64,000 nucleotides of DNA from Vibrio tetraodonis (GCF_003350295.1 NZ_QLYY01000007.1:62001-126000), one strand, 5' to 3'. Counted from the stretch's first letter, positions 38,767 to 47,952 are shown. Program-made: numbers and translations. Notes: generated by a model not told the origin, from the sequence alone.

Positions 38767-39954
38767 ATGGCGAGTATTGAATCTGCACTGGCCGAGATTA
38801 AGCGCGGCGTTGAAGAGCTTATTCCTGAAGAAGAGCTAATAGCAAAGTTAAAAGAGAATCGCCCCTTGCGGATTAAATTAGGTGCTGATCCTACGGCTCC
38901 TGATATTCACCTTGGTCATACGGTTATTTTCAATAAGCTGCGTTTGTTCCAAGAGCTAGGTCATGATGTTACTTTCCTTATTGGAGACTTCACTGCGATG
39001 GTAGGTGACCCTACAGGTAAGAACACCACACGACCACCTTTGAGTCGAGAAGATGTTATTCGTAATGCTGAAACTTACAAAGAGCAAGTATTTAAAATTC
39101 TTGATCCGGCAAAAACCAAGGTTCAGTTTAATTCGGAATGGTTATCTGAACTTGGCGCAGAGGGTATGATTCGCTTAGCTGCCAATCAGACTGTTGCACG
39201 CATGCTTGAACGTGATGATTTCAAAAAGCGTTATGCTGGTGGCCAACCTATTGCTATTCACGAGTTTATGTATCCTCTTCTTCAAGGCTGGGACTCGGTT
39301 GCAATGGAAACGGATGTTGAACTTGGCGGGACCGATCAGAAGTTTAACTTGCTGATGGGGCGTGAACTGCAAAAAGCAAATGGGCAAAAACCGCAGGTTG
39401 TGTTGATGATGCCGCTTCTTGTTGGCCTTGACGGTGAGAAGAAAATGTCTAAGTCTGCTAATAACTACATTGGTATTAGTGAAGCGCCAAGTGAAATGTT
39501 CGGTAAGATCATGTCGATATCAGATGATCTGATGTGGAGCTATTATGACTTACTTTCTTTCCGTCCGCTGGAGCAAATTGCTCAGTTCAAGGCAAGCATT
39601 GCTCAAGGAGAGAACCCTCGTAATATAAAAGTGTTACTCGCCAAAGAAATCATTGCGCGTTTCCACAGCGAAGAAGAGGCCGATGCCGCCGAACAGGAAT
39701 TTGTTAATCGATTTGCTAAAAATCAAATTCCAGATGAAATGCCAGAGTTTACATTTGATGCGGGATTGCCTGTAAGTAATTTGTTAAAAGAAGCCGGTTT
39801 GTGTGCCTCTACTTCTGAAGCAATGCGAATGGTTAAACAAGGCGCAGCGAAAATAGATAGTGAGAAAGTCTCAGACGCTAAGTTTGCTCCACTTACTGGC
39901 ACTTACGTTTTTCAGGTCGGCAAGCGTAAGTTTGCTCGAATCACGATAAATTGA
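38767..39954 (+). CDS. tyrS: Tyrosyl-tRNA synthetase
   Basis: The 395-residue class I synthetase shows the HIGH-type motif HLGH at 48-51, KKMSKSANN as the KMSKS loop, and a C-terminal S4 RNA-binding domain (about 335-395, [25 protein letters not shown]). It is shorter than E. coli TyrS (424) and represents the second bacterial TyrRS subtype. GGGAG lies upstream of the ATG. It is followed by a strong terminator. Confidence 0.96.
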   Translation: MASIESALAEIKRGVEELIPEEELIAKLKENRPLRIKLGADPTAPDIHLGHTVIFNKLRLFQELGHDVTFLIGDFTAMVGDPTGKNTTRPPLSREDVIRNAETYKEQVFKILDPAKTKVQFNSEWLSELGAEGMIRLAANQTVARMLERDDFKKRYAGGQPIAIHEFMYPLLQGWDSVAMETDVELGGTDQKFNLLMGRELQKANGQKPQVVLMMPLLVGLDGEKKMSKSANNYIGISEAPSEMFGKIMSISDDLMWSYYDLLSFRPLEQIAQFKASIAQGENPRNIKVLLAKEIIARFHSEEEADAAEQEFVNRFAKNQIPDEMPEFTFDAGLPVSNLLKEAGLCASTSEAMRMVKQGAAKIDSEKVSDAKFAPLTGTYVFQVGKRKFARITIN

Positions 39955-39965
39955 GTAATGTAATT

Positions 39966-39992
39966 AAAAAAGCGCCTTAATGGCGCTTTTTT
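39966..39992. terminator. Intrinsic terminator of tyrS
   Basis: AAAAAAGCGCC and GGCGCTTTTTT form a symmetric stem with loop TTAAT; it can act in both directions. Confidence 0.9.
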
Positions 39993-40014
39993 AATGAGCT
40001 TTGTCAGTATTGGG

Positions 40015-40047
40015 ACGATTTACGCAGAATTAACTGTAGTAAATCGT
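40015..40047. promoter_or_regulatory. Inverted repeat upstream of the mgtE leader
   Basis: ACGATTTAC and GTAAATCGT are perfect 9-base arms with a 15-base centre, ending 56 bases before the leader ORF. It is a possible operator of the mgtE unit; the regulator is unknown. Confidence 0.4.
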
Positions 40048-40103
40048 AATTTTTGTTATCATTCGATCGCCGTCAGCTTTGATGGTTTTATTTGGAGACT
40101 TTT

Positions 40104-40148
40104 ATGAACAACATCGACCATCCCCCTAGTATGGAGGGAGAAAAATAA
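40104..40148 (+). CDS. Candidate mgtE leader peptide (14 residues)
   Basis: ATG 40104 follows GGAG with 6-7 bases spacing. The frame encodes MNNIDHPPSMEGEK and ends in TAA at 40146-40148, 179 bases before mgtE. The Asp-His-Pro-Pro run and acidic GluGlyGlu end are the kind of residues that slow or destabilise ribosomes, as in the Pro-rich MgtL leader of Salmonella mgtA. The 3' half of the ORF can pair with 40220-40233, so ribosome position would control RNA folding. Translation is inferred, not shown. Confidence 0.5.
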   Translation: MNNIDHPPSMEGEK

Positions 40149-40233
40149 ACCTGCATCGGTGTTGACTATTTGCGTCTCTGCCATGTGGTAGAGAACATCT
40201 TTTCCCAAATACTTCTCAAATTTTTCTCCTTCC
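40133..40233 (+). promoter_or_regulatory. Candidate structured leader RNA of mgtE
   Basis: Bases 40133-40146 (GGAGGGAGAAAAAT) can pair with 40220-40233 (ATTTTTCTCCTTCC) over 14 positions with one G-U. Inside lies a second hairpin, TCTCTGCC (40175-40182) with GGTAGAGA (40187-40194), 8 bp and a 4-base loop. The outer stem would be blocked by a ribosome on the leader ORF. About 95 further bases lead to the mgtE start. I do not recognise an M-box or mgtA-type motif. Confidence 0.5.
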
Positions 40234-40327
40234 TTTCTAGAGTTTAAGTTCCTACCAGATAATGATATTTAGTCTCATTGCTTGGTGACTTGATGGTCGT
40301 TACCTATTGCCAATCGGGAGATTCGCC

Positions 40328-41173
40328 ATGAAGGTAATGAACAATACATATATTAAAAACGGTGCTTATTTTTCTGAGCAGGAAATTGGCGCGGCTCGTA
40401 ATGCTTTTTTGCAGTACGAACAAGAGCAGCAAGTGGATCTGCTATCTATTATGCCTATTGAAGAAGCTGTAGCCATTTTGCGCAATTGCTCTCTTGGTTA
40501 TGTACAGCAGTTAATTGCTCTGCTGGAGAACAAAGGTGAAGATAAATTAGCACGCCACTATGCTCATCGATTGGGCTTTATTCATTCTGAAGCAGAAACC
40601 ACGGGCAGTTACTTGAGAACCTCAGTGCTGGAGCATGTGAAACAGCGTATTGGTTGGATCATATCCTTGGCCTTGCTTGGTATCGTATCAGGGCTGATTA
40701 TTGCTCAATATGAAGATACCTTAAGTCAGCTTGTTTTATTAGCTGTGTATATGCCTGTGATTGCGGCGGCAGGAGGCAATACAGGAACTCAGGCTGCGAC
40801 CTTAGTGATAAGAGCACTAGCAACAGGGGAGCTTAGAAAGCGCCAGTGGCTTGCGGTTTTTTGGAAAGAGAGTCGTGTTGCTGTTTGCTTGGCGATTGCA
40901 ATTGTTATGGTGATTGTTGCTCGTGTAATGCTATTTAGTGGCCATGCTTCGACAGGAGGTTTTCCACTTAGTAGCATTGCTACTGCAATCGCCGTCGCTC
41001 TGTTTATTCAAGTGATTTTATCGACGACTTTGGGAGGGCTACTACCCATATTAGCGAGAATGTGCAAACTGGACCCAGCCGTTCTTGTCAGCCCAGTATT
41101 AGCATCGATTGTTGATATTTCAGGTATGTGGATTTTCTTTAATGTCGTTAATCATTTTTTAGGTATTACCTGA
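40328..41173 (+). CDS. mgtE: Magnesium transporter, MgtE family, lacking CBS domains
   Basis: The 281-residue protein has an N-terminal soluble helical part (about 1-100) resembling the MgtE N domain (QEQQVDLLSIMPIEEAVAILRNC), then about five membrane segments. The pore signature AAAGGNTGTQAATLVIRALA and the later LDPAVLVSPVLASIVDISGMW match the MgtE/SLC41 channel domain. Typical MgtE is about 450 residues; the CBS pair that gates the pore by Mg is missing. The start is ATG 40328 with CGGGAG 7 bases upstream. The gene is not at this place in V. cholerae. Its 3' end overlaps dacB by 22 bases. Confidence 0.85.
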   Translation: MKVMNNTYIKNGAYFSEQEIGAARNAFLQYEQEQQVDLLSIMPIEEAVAILRNCSLGYVQQLIALLENKGEDKLARHYAHRLGFIHSEAETTGSYLRTSVLEHVKQRIGWIISLALLGIVSGLIIAQYEDTLSQLVLLAVYMPVIAAAGGNTGTQAATLVIRALATGELRKRQWLAVFWKESRVAVCLAIAIVMVIVARVMLFSGHASTGGFPLSSIATAIAVALFIQVILSTTLGGLLPILARMCKLDPAVLVSPVLASIVDISGMWIFFNVVNHFLGIT

Positions 41174-42585
41174 CTAAACTTGACGACATCTTTATAGAAG
41201 GCTTGTTCAAATTGGGTAATTGGAGCGACGGTTGGAGGACTGTCGCTTTTTTTCTTTTCGGGAAAGTAGTCAGAGACAAACTGAACAAATATTGTGGAAG
41301 GTTTACCTGAACTATCTAGACCAAAACCAGCCATGTTGTGGCTACCATACAAAGAGCCGCTTTTGGCTATAATTTGTCCCCTAATGGGATCTTTGCGCAT
41401 GCTACGCCTGTATTTTAGCGTTCCAGACTCTCCAGAACTTGGCATCAATTCAATCATATTGAGATTTTCATCGTTTAGCCATATGTGACGTAGAATTTGG
41501 GCCATGGTCTTGCTTGAAAACCGGTTGTTGCGTGAGAGTCCAGAGCCATCGGCCATGGGTACATCATGTAAATCTATTCCTGTGTGCGCAAAAATGATCT
41601 GTTTGATCGCTTTAGTTCCATTATTAAAACTACCGGGTTGAATATAAAATTTAGAACCTAATGTCTTGGTTAGATTATCTGCAATCAAATTGTCCGACTC
41701 TATAATCATTGTTCCCAAAAGGTGCGGAAGAGGTAATGAGTGGTGAGTCGCAAGTAGAGACGTGATGTCTGAGTTCTCTTTAGGTGCTCCTATTTTTATT
41801 GAACCAGAAAAAGAGATCTTCATTTGACTTAATAAAGTACCTAGCATTCGCTGGGTATATAACCCTGGGTCTTGGACTGCAAACTTAAGCGGTAGAGGTT
41901 TGTTGCGTTTTATTAAGCAGCCTTGCAGTTGATAATGATTATTAGGCGATGTGACCAGTTCGAGATTACATTGGGTGCTTTCTTGGTGATCTTTTGACAC
42001 ACTTGATGCTTGAGTTGTGACGTAAACAGGAAAATGTTTAGGTACATAGACTCTGGTCTGTCCATCATCCTGACTGTATATCGATGCTTGGACACAATTT
42101 CCATCAAGCGTGATGGCTGTTGCGGGAGCGCTATAGCAAACTCCGAGTATATCCCAAGGCCAGCCTACTGCGCGATCGTATCCTGTAAAGGCACTGTTAT
42201 CTAACCAAATATTACCCTCAATATTCTTCAGTCCATTTCTTTTGGCAACCTGCAATAGTCGCTTCAAGTCTTCTGTCGTTAGTGTCGGGTCTCCAGAAAA
42301 GCGAATAATGAGATCTTTACCTATTTGTTCAAGCTTTGTTTCGTAGCGAAAGTCATCACCAAGCTCTAATTTTGCCGCCAGTGCAGTGACGAGTTTTAGA
42401 GTGCTGGCAGGTGGAAAGTAGACCTCTGTATTTTGTGTATCATAAATGACTTGTTGTTGGTTCAAAGATTCAATCAGAAGACTAGCTTGTGCCCCTTTGG
42501 GAAGTTGTTCGATAGTGAGGTCAGCCAGTGTAGGAAAAGAGAGAAGAAAAATAACAAAAGCCACAAATAATTTGGAGGTCTGCAT
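41152..42585 (-). CDS. dacB: D-alanyl-D-alanine carboxypeptidase/endopeptidase (PBP4)
   Basis: The 477-residue class C penicillin-binding protein has a signal peptide (about 1-21, ending TLA before DLTIEQ). Catalytic motifs are SxxK in PPASTLKLVTALAA, SxN in GSGLSRNNRFS and KSG in AKSGSLYGSHNMAGF in place of KTG. The long insertion between SxxK and SxN is typical of PBP4. It trims D-Ala and cleaves peptidoglycan cross-links in the periplasm. No strong ribosome binding site is seen. It is convergent with mgtE and overlaps its end. Confidence 0.94.
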   Translation of the reverse strand: MQTSKLFVAFVIFLLSFPTLADLTIEQLPKGAQASLLIESLNQQQVIYDTQNTEVYFPPASTLKLVTALAAKLELGDDFRYETKLEQIGKDLIIRFSGDPTLTTEDLKRLLQVAKRNGLKNIEGNIWLDNSAFTGYDRAVGWPWDILGVCYSAPATAITLDGNCVQASIYSQDDGQTRVYVPKHFPVYVTTQASSVSKDHQESTQCNLELVTSPNNHYQLQGCLIKRNKPLPLKFAVQDPGLYTQRMLGTLLSQMKISFSGSIKIGAPKENSDITSLLATHHSLPLPHLLGTMIIESDNLIADNLTKTLGSKFYIQPGSFNNGTKAIKQIIFAHTGIDLHDVPMADGSGLSRNNRFSSKTMAQILRHIWLNDENLNMIELMPSSGESGTLKYRRSMRKDPIRGQIIAKSGSLYGSHNMAGFGLDSSGKPSTIFVQFVSDYFPEKKKSDSPPTVAPITQFEQAFYKDVVKFSQVIPKK

Positions 42586-42632
42586 AGAATTACGTCACAC
42601 GACTTAAAAGGTGAAGAACCAGTATAACCAGT

Positions 42633-42659
42633 AAAAAATACGCCCGCTAGAAGCGGGCG
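42633..42659 (-). terminator. Intrinsic terminator of the porin gene
   Basis: CGCCCGC and GCGGGCG form a 7-bp stem with a 5-base loop; on the minus strand it is followed by TATTTTTTAC. Confidence 0.9.
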
Positions 42660-42687
42660 TGATCAGACTGTCAAATTTAGTCGTAAA

Positions 42688-43743
42688 TTAGAAGTCGTAA
42701 CGCAGACCTAGTGCGAATTCGTCTTCGGCATCTGCCTTAGTGATATTTTGTGCTGCATCTTCGTCAAGTAGGTTGAAGTTGTATGAGATGTAACCACGGA
42801 AGTTAGGCTTGAAGTAATATGTTGCATCGATAGCTACGTTATCAGCTTCGTCTTTCTTCGTGCCTGCTTTATCGCTTTCAAGGTAGTTATAGCTGGTTGT
42901 AAATACAGTTTGTCCTAGAGTATAAGCCGCTGCAAATTCGTAACCAGTGAGATCTGTAGTATCGCTTTCACCAACAATTTGATCTTCGCCATCAACGAAG
43001 GTACCTGCAAAGTAAAGATCATTGATAGTGTAGGAAGCAGCTAGCATATACTGAGAGCGATCAGTGTATTTGTAGTCTGAGCCATCACTCTTGGCTGAAT
43101 AGTCGACGTTTTCTGTACCATCTGCATAACCTGCACCAAGCTTGATGCCTGTTTCGCCGATTGCATAAATTGCAGATAGTGAGTAGCCATCAGCATCATT
43201 GTCTTTGTAGCCATTATTACCATCAGCCTCAGCATCAGCGAAACGGTAGCTGCCTTTTAGGCCTAGGTTATTGAATTGACCTTTGTAAGAAACCATGTTG
43301 TCTGAGCGATCTGCGATAGCGATTTTATATGCAGCAGAGTTACCATGATAAGCCATGATATCGGTAAAATCAGTGATTACGCCAAGTGCACCTTCATTCT
43401 TACCATAGGTCACTTCACCAAATGTACCGCCAATACCACCGTATAGATAACGGTTAGTTAGGTCTGACTCTCCACTGTCTGTAGATTTACCATTTTCGTT
43501 AGTGGTAAATTCACCTTCATAGAAACCGACACCATATAGGCCATCTGTAATTTGTGCTTTACCTAGGAAATTTAAACGCACACGAGACTTGTCTTCCGCT
43601 TTACCATCTTTTAGCGCTAGACGGGCTTCTGCACGACCACCAAGCTCGATAGAGTTACCATCTTGGTTGTATATCTCTGCTGCATTTGCACCAGTTGTAA
43701 AAGCGGCAGCCGAAACGGCTAGAGCGATCAGAGTTTTGTTCAT
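42688..43743 (-). CDS. ompU: OmpU-type general porin
   Basis: The 351-residue precursor has a signal peptide (about 1-21, TTGANA before AEIYNQDG) and a mature Gram-negative porin of alternating beta strands ending in the terminal Phe (ALGLRYDF) needed for BamA-driven assembly. It contains the constriction-loop segment and many acidic surface loops. It sits where ompU lies in V. cholerae, between dacB and greA, and is probably the main trimeric porin. Use of highly favoured codons and a strong terminator indicate high expression. OmpU is ToxR-activated in V. cholerae; I could not identify ToxR boxes with confidence. Confidence 0.9.
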   Translation of the reverse strand: MNKTLIALAVSAAAFTTGANAAEIYNQDGNSIELGGRAEARLALKDGKAEDKSRVRLNFLGKAQITDGLYGVGFYEGEFTTNENGKSTDSGESDLTNRYLYGGIGGTFGEVTYGKNEGALGVITDFTDIMAYHGNSAAYKIAIADRSDNMVSYKGQFNNLGLKGSYRFADAEADGNNGYKDNDADGYSLSAIYAIGETGIKLGAGYADGTENVDYSAKSDGSDYKYTDRSQYMLAASYTINDLYFAGTFVDGEDQIVGESDTTDLTGYEFAAAYTLGQTVFTTSYNYLESDKAGTKKDEADNVAIDATYYFKPNFRGYISYNFNLLDEDAAQNITKADAEDEFALGLRYDF

Positions 43744-44196
43744 CTTATTGGTCCTAATTTACTGTCCATAAATATTTTTGAAAGGGCTAGCCTTTCTATT
43801 TTCTTCCGTTCCACAGTTCTGACTGCATAGGTTGGCAACAAGCTTAAGCACGCAACTAGAGCCATAGAAGTCTTGCTGGCTTTTGTTTTAACGCCAAAGT
43901 TCCAATCTAAGTTAGTAAAAAGATATAAATATGAATTTTGCACGCTGTTTTATTTTTGGTAAAAAATACTCAATCAACTGTTTTTAATGATAAAAATTTC
44001 CATTTAGTCTTGTTTTTACCTATGGGTTTGTTTAGTTTTTTTTATGCTTGAATAGTGCATCTAAAGAGCTTTAAGCTATGGATTTAGCTGATGAAATTAT
44101 TTTATTTATAAGTCTGAGAATCCTAGAGATGAATTCAGGTGATTTAGTCGCTAACTTTGTTTACACTAGAGAAATTAATGTTGAGTCATATTCTCT
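43744..44196. other. AT-rich divergent gap between the porin gene and greA
   Basis: About 450 bases without a supported gene. It must contain the porin promoter (minus) and greA promoter (plus). The stretch 43920-44060 is strongly AT-rich with A and T runs, as expected for H-NS or ToxR type control, but I see no site good enough to name. Confidence 0.5.
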
Positions 44197-44246
44197 ACCC
44201 AATCCGTCCGATTGGGTGGTTTCGTTTTGTCCAAAGATAGCTTTGG
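44197..44246 (+). promoter_or_regulatory. greA leader with two hairpins
   Basis: ACCCAATC/GATTGGGT (44197-44217, loop CGTCC) is followed by GGTTTCGTTTTGT, then CCAAAG/CTTTGG (44231-44246, loop ATAG) just before the GAGG ribosome binding site at 44251. The first hairpin with its T-rich tail looks like a weak attenuator. In E. coli the greA leader yields terminated GraL RNAs; this could be an equivalent. Confidence 0.45.
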
Positions 44247-44260
44247 CAATGAGGTAAAAC

Positions 44261-44734
44261 ATGGAAAAAGTCCCAATGACAGTCCGCGGTAAAAAGATGC
44301 TGCGTGAAGAATTAGACCGCTTACTCAAGCTTCGCCCTCAAATATCTGAAGCTATTGCAGAAGCACGTGAACTTGGTGATCTTAAAGAGAACGCAGAATA
44401 TCATGCAGCTCGTGAAGAGCAGGGGATCTGTGAAGCTCAAATAAGAGATATCGAATACAAATTATCTGTCGCTCAGGTGATTGATGTATCGAAACTAGAT
44501 AACACTGGAAAGGTTATCTTTGGTTCGACAGTTACTGTCATCGATTGCGACACTGAAGATGAAAAAACGTATCAGATTGTTGGCGATGATGAGGCTGATA
44601 TCAAAGCGGGTCGTATCTCTGTAAGCTCACCCATTGCTCGAGGTCTGATCGGTAAAATGGAAGGCGACGAAGTAGTGATATCCACGCCTGGTGGTGACAG
44701 AGACTTCGAAATTGACAGTGTCGAGTATCGATAG
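44261..44734 (+). CDS. greA: Transcription elongation factor GreA
   Basis: The 157-residue factor (E. coli 158) has an N-terminal coiled coil with the tip acidic pair in [20 protein letters not shown] and a C-terminal FKBP-like domain ([20 protein letters not shown]). It enters the RNA polymerase secondary channel and triggers cleavage of backtracked RNA. GAGG lies 6 bases before the ATG. Confidence 0.97.
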   Translation: MEKVPMTVRGKKMLREELDRLLKLRPQISEAIAEARELGDLKENAEYHAAREEQGICEAQIRDIEYKLSVAQVIDVSKLDNTGKVIFGSTVTVIDCDTEDEKTYQIVGDDEADIKAGRISVSSPIARGLIGKMEGDEVVISTPGGDRDFEIDSVEYR

Positions 44735-44784
44735 ACTCTCTACTACTTTTTGTCACTGTTCTGTATTCGTGATCAGTGAATGTG

Positions 44785-44811
44785 AAAAAGGTCGCGCAAG
44801 GCGACCTTTTT
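44785..44811. terminator. Bidirectional terminator between greA and yhbY
   Basis: AAAAAGGTCGC and GCGACCTTTTT pair around a 5-base loop; A and T runs on both sides let it serve both convergent genes. Confidence 0.92.
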
Positions 44812-44836
44812 GCTATTTCGCATAATGCTGTGATTA

Positions 44837-45133
44837 TTACTTGCGTGGTAATTCAATTTTACGATCGTCGCTTTGCTTGTACAGAACAAGGGTTTTACCT
44901 ATTACTTGTACATTTTCAGCACCAGTCTCACGTACAATAGCCTCAACAATAAGGTTTTTTGTTTCACGATCTTCGCTGGCTATCTTAACTTTTATCAGTT
45001 CATGATGGTTAAGAGCGATCTCGATTTCCGCCAGAACAGCTTCAGTAAGTCCATTTGCGCCCATAAGCACGACGGGTTTCAAACCATGTGCTAGGCCTTT
45101 GAGGTGCTGCTTTTGTTTTGTGCTTAAGTTCAT
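44837..45133 (-). CDS. yhbY: CRM-domain RNA-binding protein YhbY
   Basis: The 98-residue protein (E. coli 97) is a single CRM domain, beginning MNLSTKQKQHLKGLAHGLKPVV with the GANGLTEAV loop characteristic of the family. It associates with pre-50S ribosomal particles. The start is ATG 45133; an open 18-codon extension is not family-like. It is divergent from rlmE with 113 bases between them, as in E. coli. Confidence 0.94.
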   Translation of the reverse strand: MNLSTKQKQHLKGLAHGLKPVVLMGANGLTEAVLAEIEIALNHHELIKVKIASEDRETKNLIVEAIVRETGAENVQVIGKTLVLYKQSDDRKIELPRK

Positions 45134-45246
45134 TACGCGGCCAATTTTCTTTACTTTAAGGGTTGAAAAATACCATTTTAACGCCATCTATCCCTGAAGA
45201 CTATAATTTATTGGCTATCGTGGCCTTTTGTTTAATTAGGATTTGG

Positions 45247-45876
45247 ATGAGCAAACAGAAACATTCAGCCAGTTCAGGACGTTGGCTGAAAGAGCATTTT
45301 GACGACAAATTCGCCAATGAAGCTCGTAAAAAGGGCTATCGTTCTCGTGCTTATTTTAAGATCGAAGAAATTCAAAATAAGGATAAGCTTCTCAAACCTG
45401 GAATGGTAGTCGTTGATTTAGGAGCAGCTCCCGGTGGGTGGTCTCAATATGCTGCTAAGCTAGTAGGTGACGAGGGGAAAATCATTGCGTGTGATTTACT
45501 TCCCATGGATCCGATTGCAGGGGTTAGTTTCCTTCAAGGAGACTTTCGAGAAGACTCTGTATTGGAAGCTTTGTTAGATAAAATTCAACCATCTATGGTG
45601 AATGTTGTTATGTCTGATATGGCTCCTAATATTGCAGGCAACAACTCTGTTGATCAACCAAGAGCTATGTACTTAGTTGAACTGGCTTTAGATATGTGTC
45701 GACAAGTTCTAGCCCCAAATGGTAGTTTTGTTGTGAAAGTATTTCAGGGCGAAGGTTTCGATCAATACGTTAAAGATGTTCGCGAGATGTTTAAAGTCGT
45801 GAAAATCCGCAAACCTGATTCTTCTAGGGCGCGTTCCCGAGAAGTGTTTATTGTAGCCACTGGTTACAAAGGTTAA
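45247..45876 (+). CDS. rlmE: 23S rRNA 2'-O-methyltransferase (U2552)
   Basis: The 209-residue methyltransferase has the same length as E. coli RlmE (FtsJ/RrmJ). [17 protein letters not shown] binds S-adenosylmethionine; Lys in [11 protein letters not shown], Asp in MSDMAPN, Lys in [10 protein letters not shown] and Glu in SREVFIV form the K-D-K-E set. It completes the peptidyl-transferase region of 50S subunits. The start is ATG 45247; the frame is open 28 codons upstream. Paired with ftsH as in enteric bacteria. Confidence 0.96.
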   Translation: MSKQKHSASSGRWLKEHFDDKFANEARKKGYRSRAYFKIEEIQNKDKLLKPGMVVVDLGAAPGGWSQYAAKLVGDEGKIIACDLLPMDPIAGVSFLQGDFREDSVLEALLDKIQPSMVNVVMSDMAPNIAGNNSVDQPRAMYLVELALDMCRQVLAPNGSFVVKVFQGEGFDQYVKDVREMFKVVKIRKPDSSRARSREVFIVATGYKG

Positions 45877-45904
45877 CTATTTGCTTTATGAAGCACAGGT
45901 TAAC

Positions 45905-45931
45905 ACTGTAGCTACAGTTTACAAACTGTAG
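45905..45931. promoter_or_regulatory. Three ACTGTAG half-sites upstream of ftsH
   Basis: ACTGTAGCTACAGT (45905-45918) is a perfect 14-bp palindrome. Its right half also forms CTACAGTTT-AC-AAACTGTAG (45912-45931) with a third half-site. They lie 45-70 bases before ftsH. Confidence 0.5.
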
Positions 45932-45974
45932 TACCCTACCTTTAATTACAATTATTTATCGCGAGGCTTACACC

Positions 45975-47936
45975 TTGAGTGATATGGCAAAAAATTTAAT
46001 TCTATGGCTTGTAATCGCTGTCGTTTTGATGTCGGTTTTCCAGAGCTTTGGCCCTGGAGATAGCAGTGGCAGAGCAGTTGATTACACCACATTTGTAAAA
46101 GAAGTTGGTCAAGGCCAGATTCAGGATGCGACCTTTAAAGGTGAAGAAATTACTTTCACTCGTCGCGGCGGTGGCTCTCGTTATGTGACCTATATGCCTG
46201 TGTACGATCAAAAACTTCTGGATGACATGATCAACCAGAATGTGAAAGTACAAGGAACACCACCAGAAGAACAGAGCTTGTTAGGAACGATCTTTATTTC
46301 TTGGTTCCCAATGATCTTGTTGATTGGTGTGTGGATATTCTTCATGCGCCAAATGCAAGGCGGCGGCGGTAAAGGCGCTATGTCATTTGGTAAGAGTAAA
46401 GCTCGAATGATGAGTGAAGAGCAAATTAAAACCACATTTGGAGATGTGGCGGGGTGTGATGAAGCGAAAGAAGATGTCAAAGAGTTGGTTGACTATCTTC
46501 GCGACCCGAGTCGATTCCAAAAGTTAGGCGGAAAGATCCCGACTGGTGTATTGATGGTTGGTCCACCAGGTACGGGTAAAACGTTACTTGCTAAAGCCAT
46601 TGCGGGCGAAGCTAAGGTGCCTTTTTTCACTATCTCTGGTTCTGATTTCGTTGAAATGTTCGTTGGTGTCGGTGCTTCGCGTGTGCGTGATATGTTCGAA
46701 CAGGCAAAGAAAGCAGCCCCATGTATCATCTTTATCGATGAAATTGATGCAGTTGGCCGCCAACGCGGTGCAGGTGTTGGTGGTGGCCATGATGAGCGTG
46801 AGCAAACATTGAACCAAATGCTGGTAGAAATGGATGGTTTTGAAGGCAATGAAGGAATTATCGTCATTGCGGCAACAAACAGGCCAGATGTTCTAGATCC
46901 AGCTTTACTTCGCCCAGGTCGATTCGATCGACAGGTTGTCGTTGGTTTACCAGATGTACGTGGCCGTGAGCAGATTCTTAAAGTACATATGCGCAAAGTG
47001 CCGTTGGCAGGAGATGTTGAGCCTTCTCTCATTGCACGTGGTACACCAGGTTTCTCTGGTGCTGACCTTGCCAACTTAGTTAACGAAGCAGCCTTATTTG
47101 CCGCTCGCGGTAATAAGCGTAATGTTTCTATGGTTGAGTTTGAACTGGCTAAAGACAAAATCATGATGGGAGCGGAGCGCCGTTCCATGGTGATGTCGGA
47201 AGAGACCAAAGAATCAACAGCATATCACGAAGCTGGGCATGCTATTGTTGGTCGTCTGGTTCCTGAGCATGATCCTGTATATAAAGTTTCTATTATTCCA
47301 CGTGGTCGAGCTCTTGGGGTGACAATGTATCTCCCAGAACAAGATCGAGTGAGTATGTCTCGCCAGCACCTTGAATCTATGGTTTCCAGTCTATACGGTG
47401 GTAGGCTAGCAGAAGAGCTTATTTACGGGGCAGAAAAAGTTTCGACTGGCGCTTCGAATGATATTGAACGTGCAACGGATATCGCGCGTAAGATGGTCAC
47501 TCAATGGGGGTTCTCAGATAAACTTGGCCCTCTTCTTTATGCAGAAGAAGAAGGTGAAGTCTTCCTTGGACGTAGTGTTACTCAGACCAAGCATATGTCA
47601 GATGACACAGCAAAACTCATTGATGATGAAATACGCAAAATTATCGATCGAAACTATACTCGTGCTAAGCAGATCCTTGAAGATAACATGGATATTATGC
47701 ATGCCATGAAAGATGCGTTGATGAAGTATGAAACTATCGACGCGGGTCAGATTGATGATTTAATGGAGCGTAAAACTGATATTAGAGAACCAGCTGGTTG
47801 GGGAGATAACTCTGACAAGCCAGCGGCTAAAGATTCAGTTCAAGATGAACCTAAATCAAAATCTGAACAAGAAGAAGTGATGTCTTCAGCAGATCCTGTT
47901 GAAGAACAAGCGCCTGAAAAAAAAGACGCAGAATAA
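45975..47936 (+). CDS. ftsH: ATP-dependent zinc metalloprotease FtsH
   Basis: The 653-residue membrane protease has two N-terminal membrane helices (about 8-25 and 100-120) with a periplasmic domain between, an AAA domain with Walker A GPPGTGKT (196-203), IIFIDEID and the second region of homology, and a zinc protease domain with HEAGH (418-422). It degrades misfolded membrane proteins and regulators such as LpxC and sigma32. I prefer TTG 45975: GAGG lies 8 bases before it but 17 before ATG 45984. The C-terminal tail is acidic and Lys/Glu-rich. Confidence 0.97.
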   Translation: MSDMAKNLILWLVIAVVLMSVFQSFGPGDSSGRAVDYTTFVKEVGQGQIQDATFKGEEITFTRRGGGSRYVTYMPVYDQKLLDDMINQNVKVQGTPPEEQSLLGTIFISWFPMILLIGVWIFFMRQMQGGGGKGAMSFGKSKARMMSEEQIKTTFGDVAGCDEAKEDVKELVDYLRDPSRFQKLGGKIPTGVLMVGPPGTGKTLLAKAIAGEAKVPFFTISGSDFVEMFVGVGASRVRDMFEQAKKAAPCIIFIDEIDAVGRQRGAGVGGGHDEREQTLNQMLVEMDGFEGNEGIIVIAATNRPDVLDPALLRPGRFDRQVVVGLPDVRGREQILKVHMRKVPLAGDVEPSLIARGTPGFSGADLANLVNEAALFAARGNKRNVSMVEFELAKDKIMMGAERRSMVMSEETKESTAYHEAGHAIVGRLVPEHDPVYKVSIIPRGRALGVTMYLPEQDRVSMSRQHLESMVSSLYGGRLAEELIYGAEKVSTGASNDIERATDIARKMVTQWGFSDKLGPLLYAEEEGEVFLGRSVTQTKHMSDDTAKLIDDEIRKIIDRNYTRAKQILEDNMDIMHAMKDALMKYETIDAGQIDDLMERKTDIREPAGWGDNSDKPAAKDSVQDEPKSKSEQEEVMSSADPVEEQAPEKKDAE

Positions 47937-47952
47937 GATAGACTAACCAATT

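Noticed and set aside
40149..40327. Known magnesium riboswitch (M-box or mgtA type) before mgtE
   Set aside because: I recognise none of the conserved M-box elements; only the leader ORF and the new pairing are supported.
43920..44060. ToxR boxes upstream of the porin gene
   Set aside because: A and T runs give many partial matches to the short ToxR pattern; none is distinct enough.
46493..47209. Open frame of 238 codons antisense to ftsH
   Set aside because: It mirrors the conserved AAA domain of FtsH; the composition (Ser, Pro, Arg-rich) is that of a shadow frame and no ribosome binding site or family is seen.
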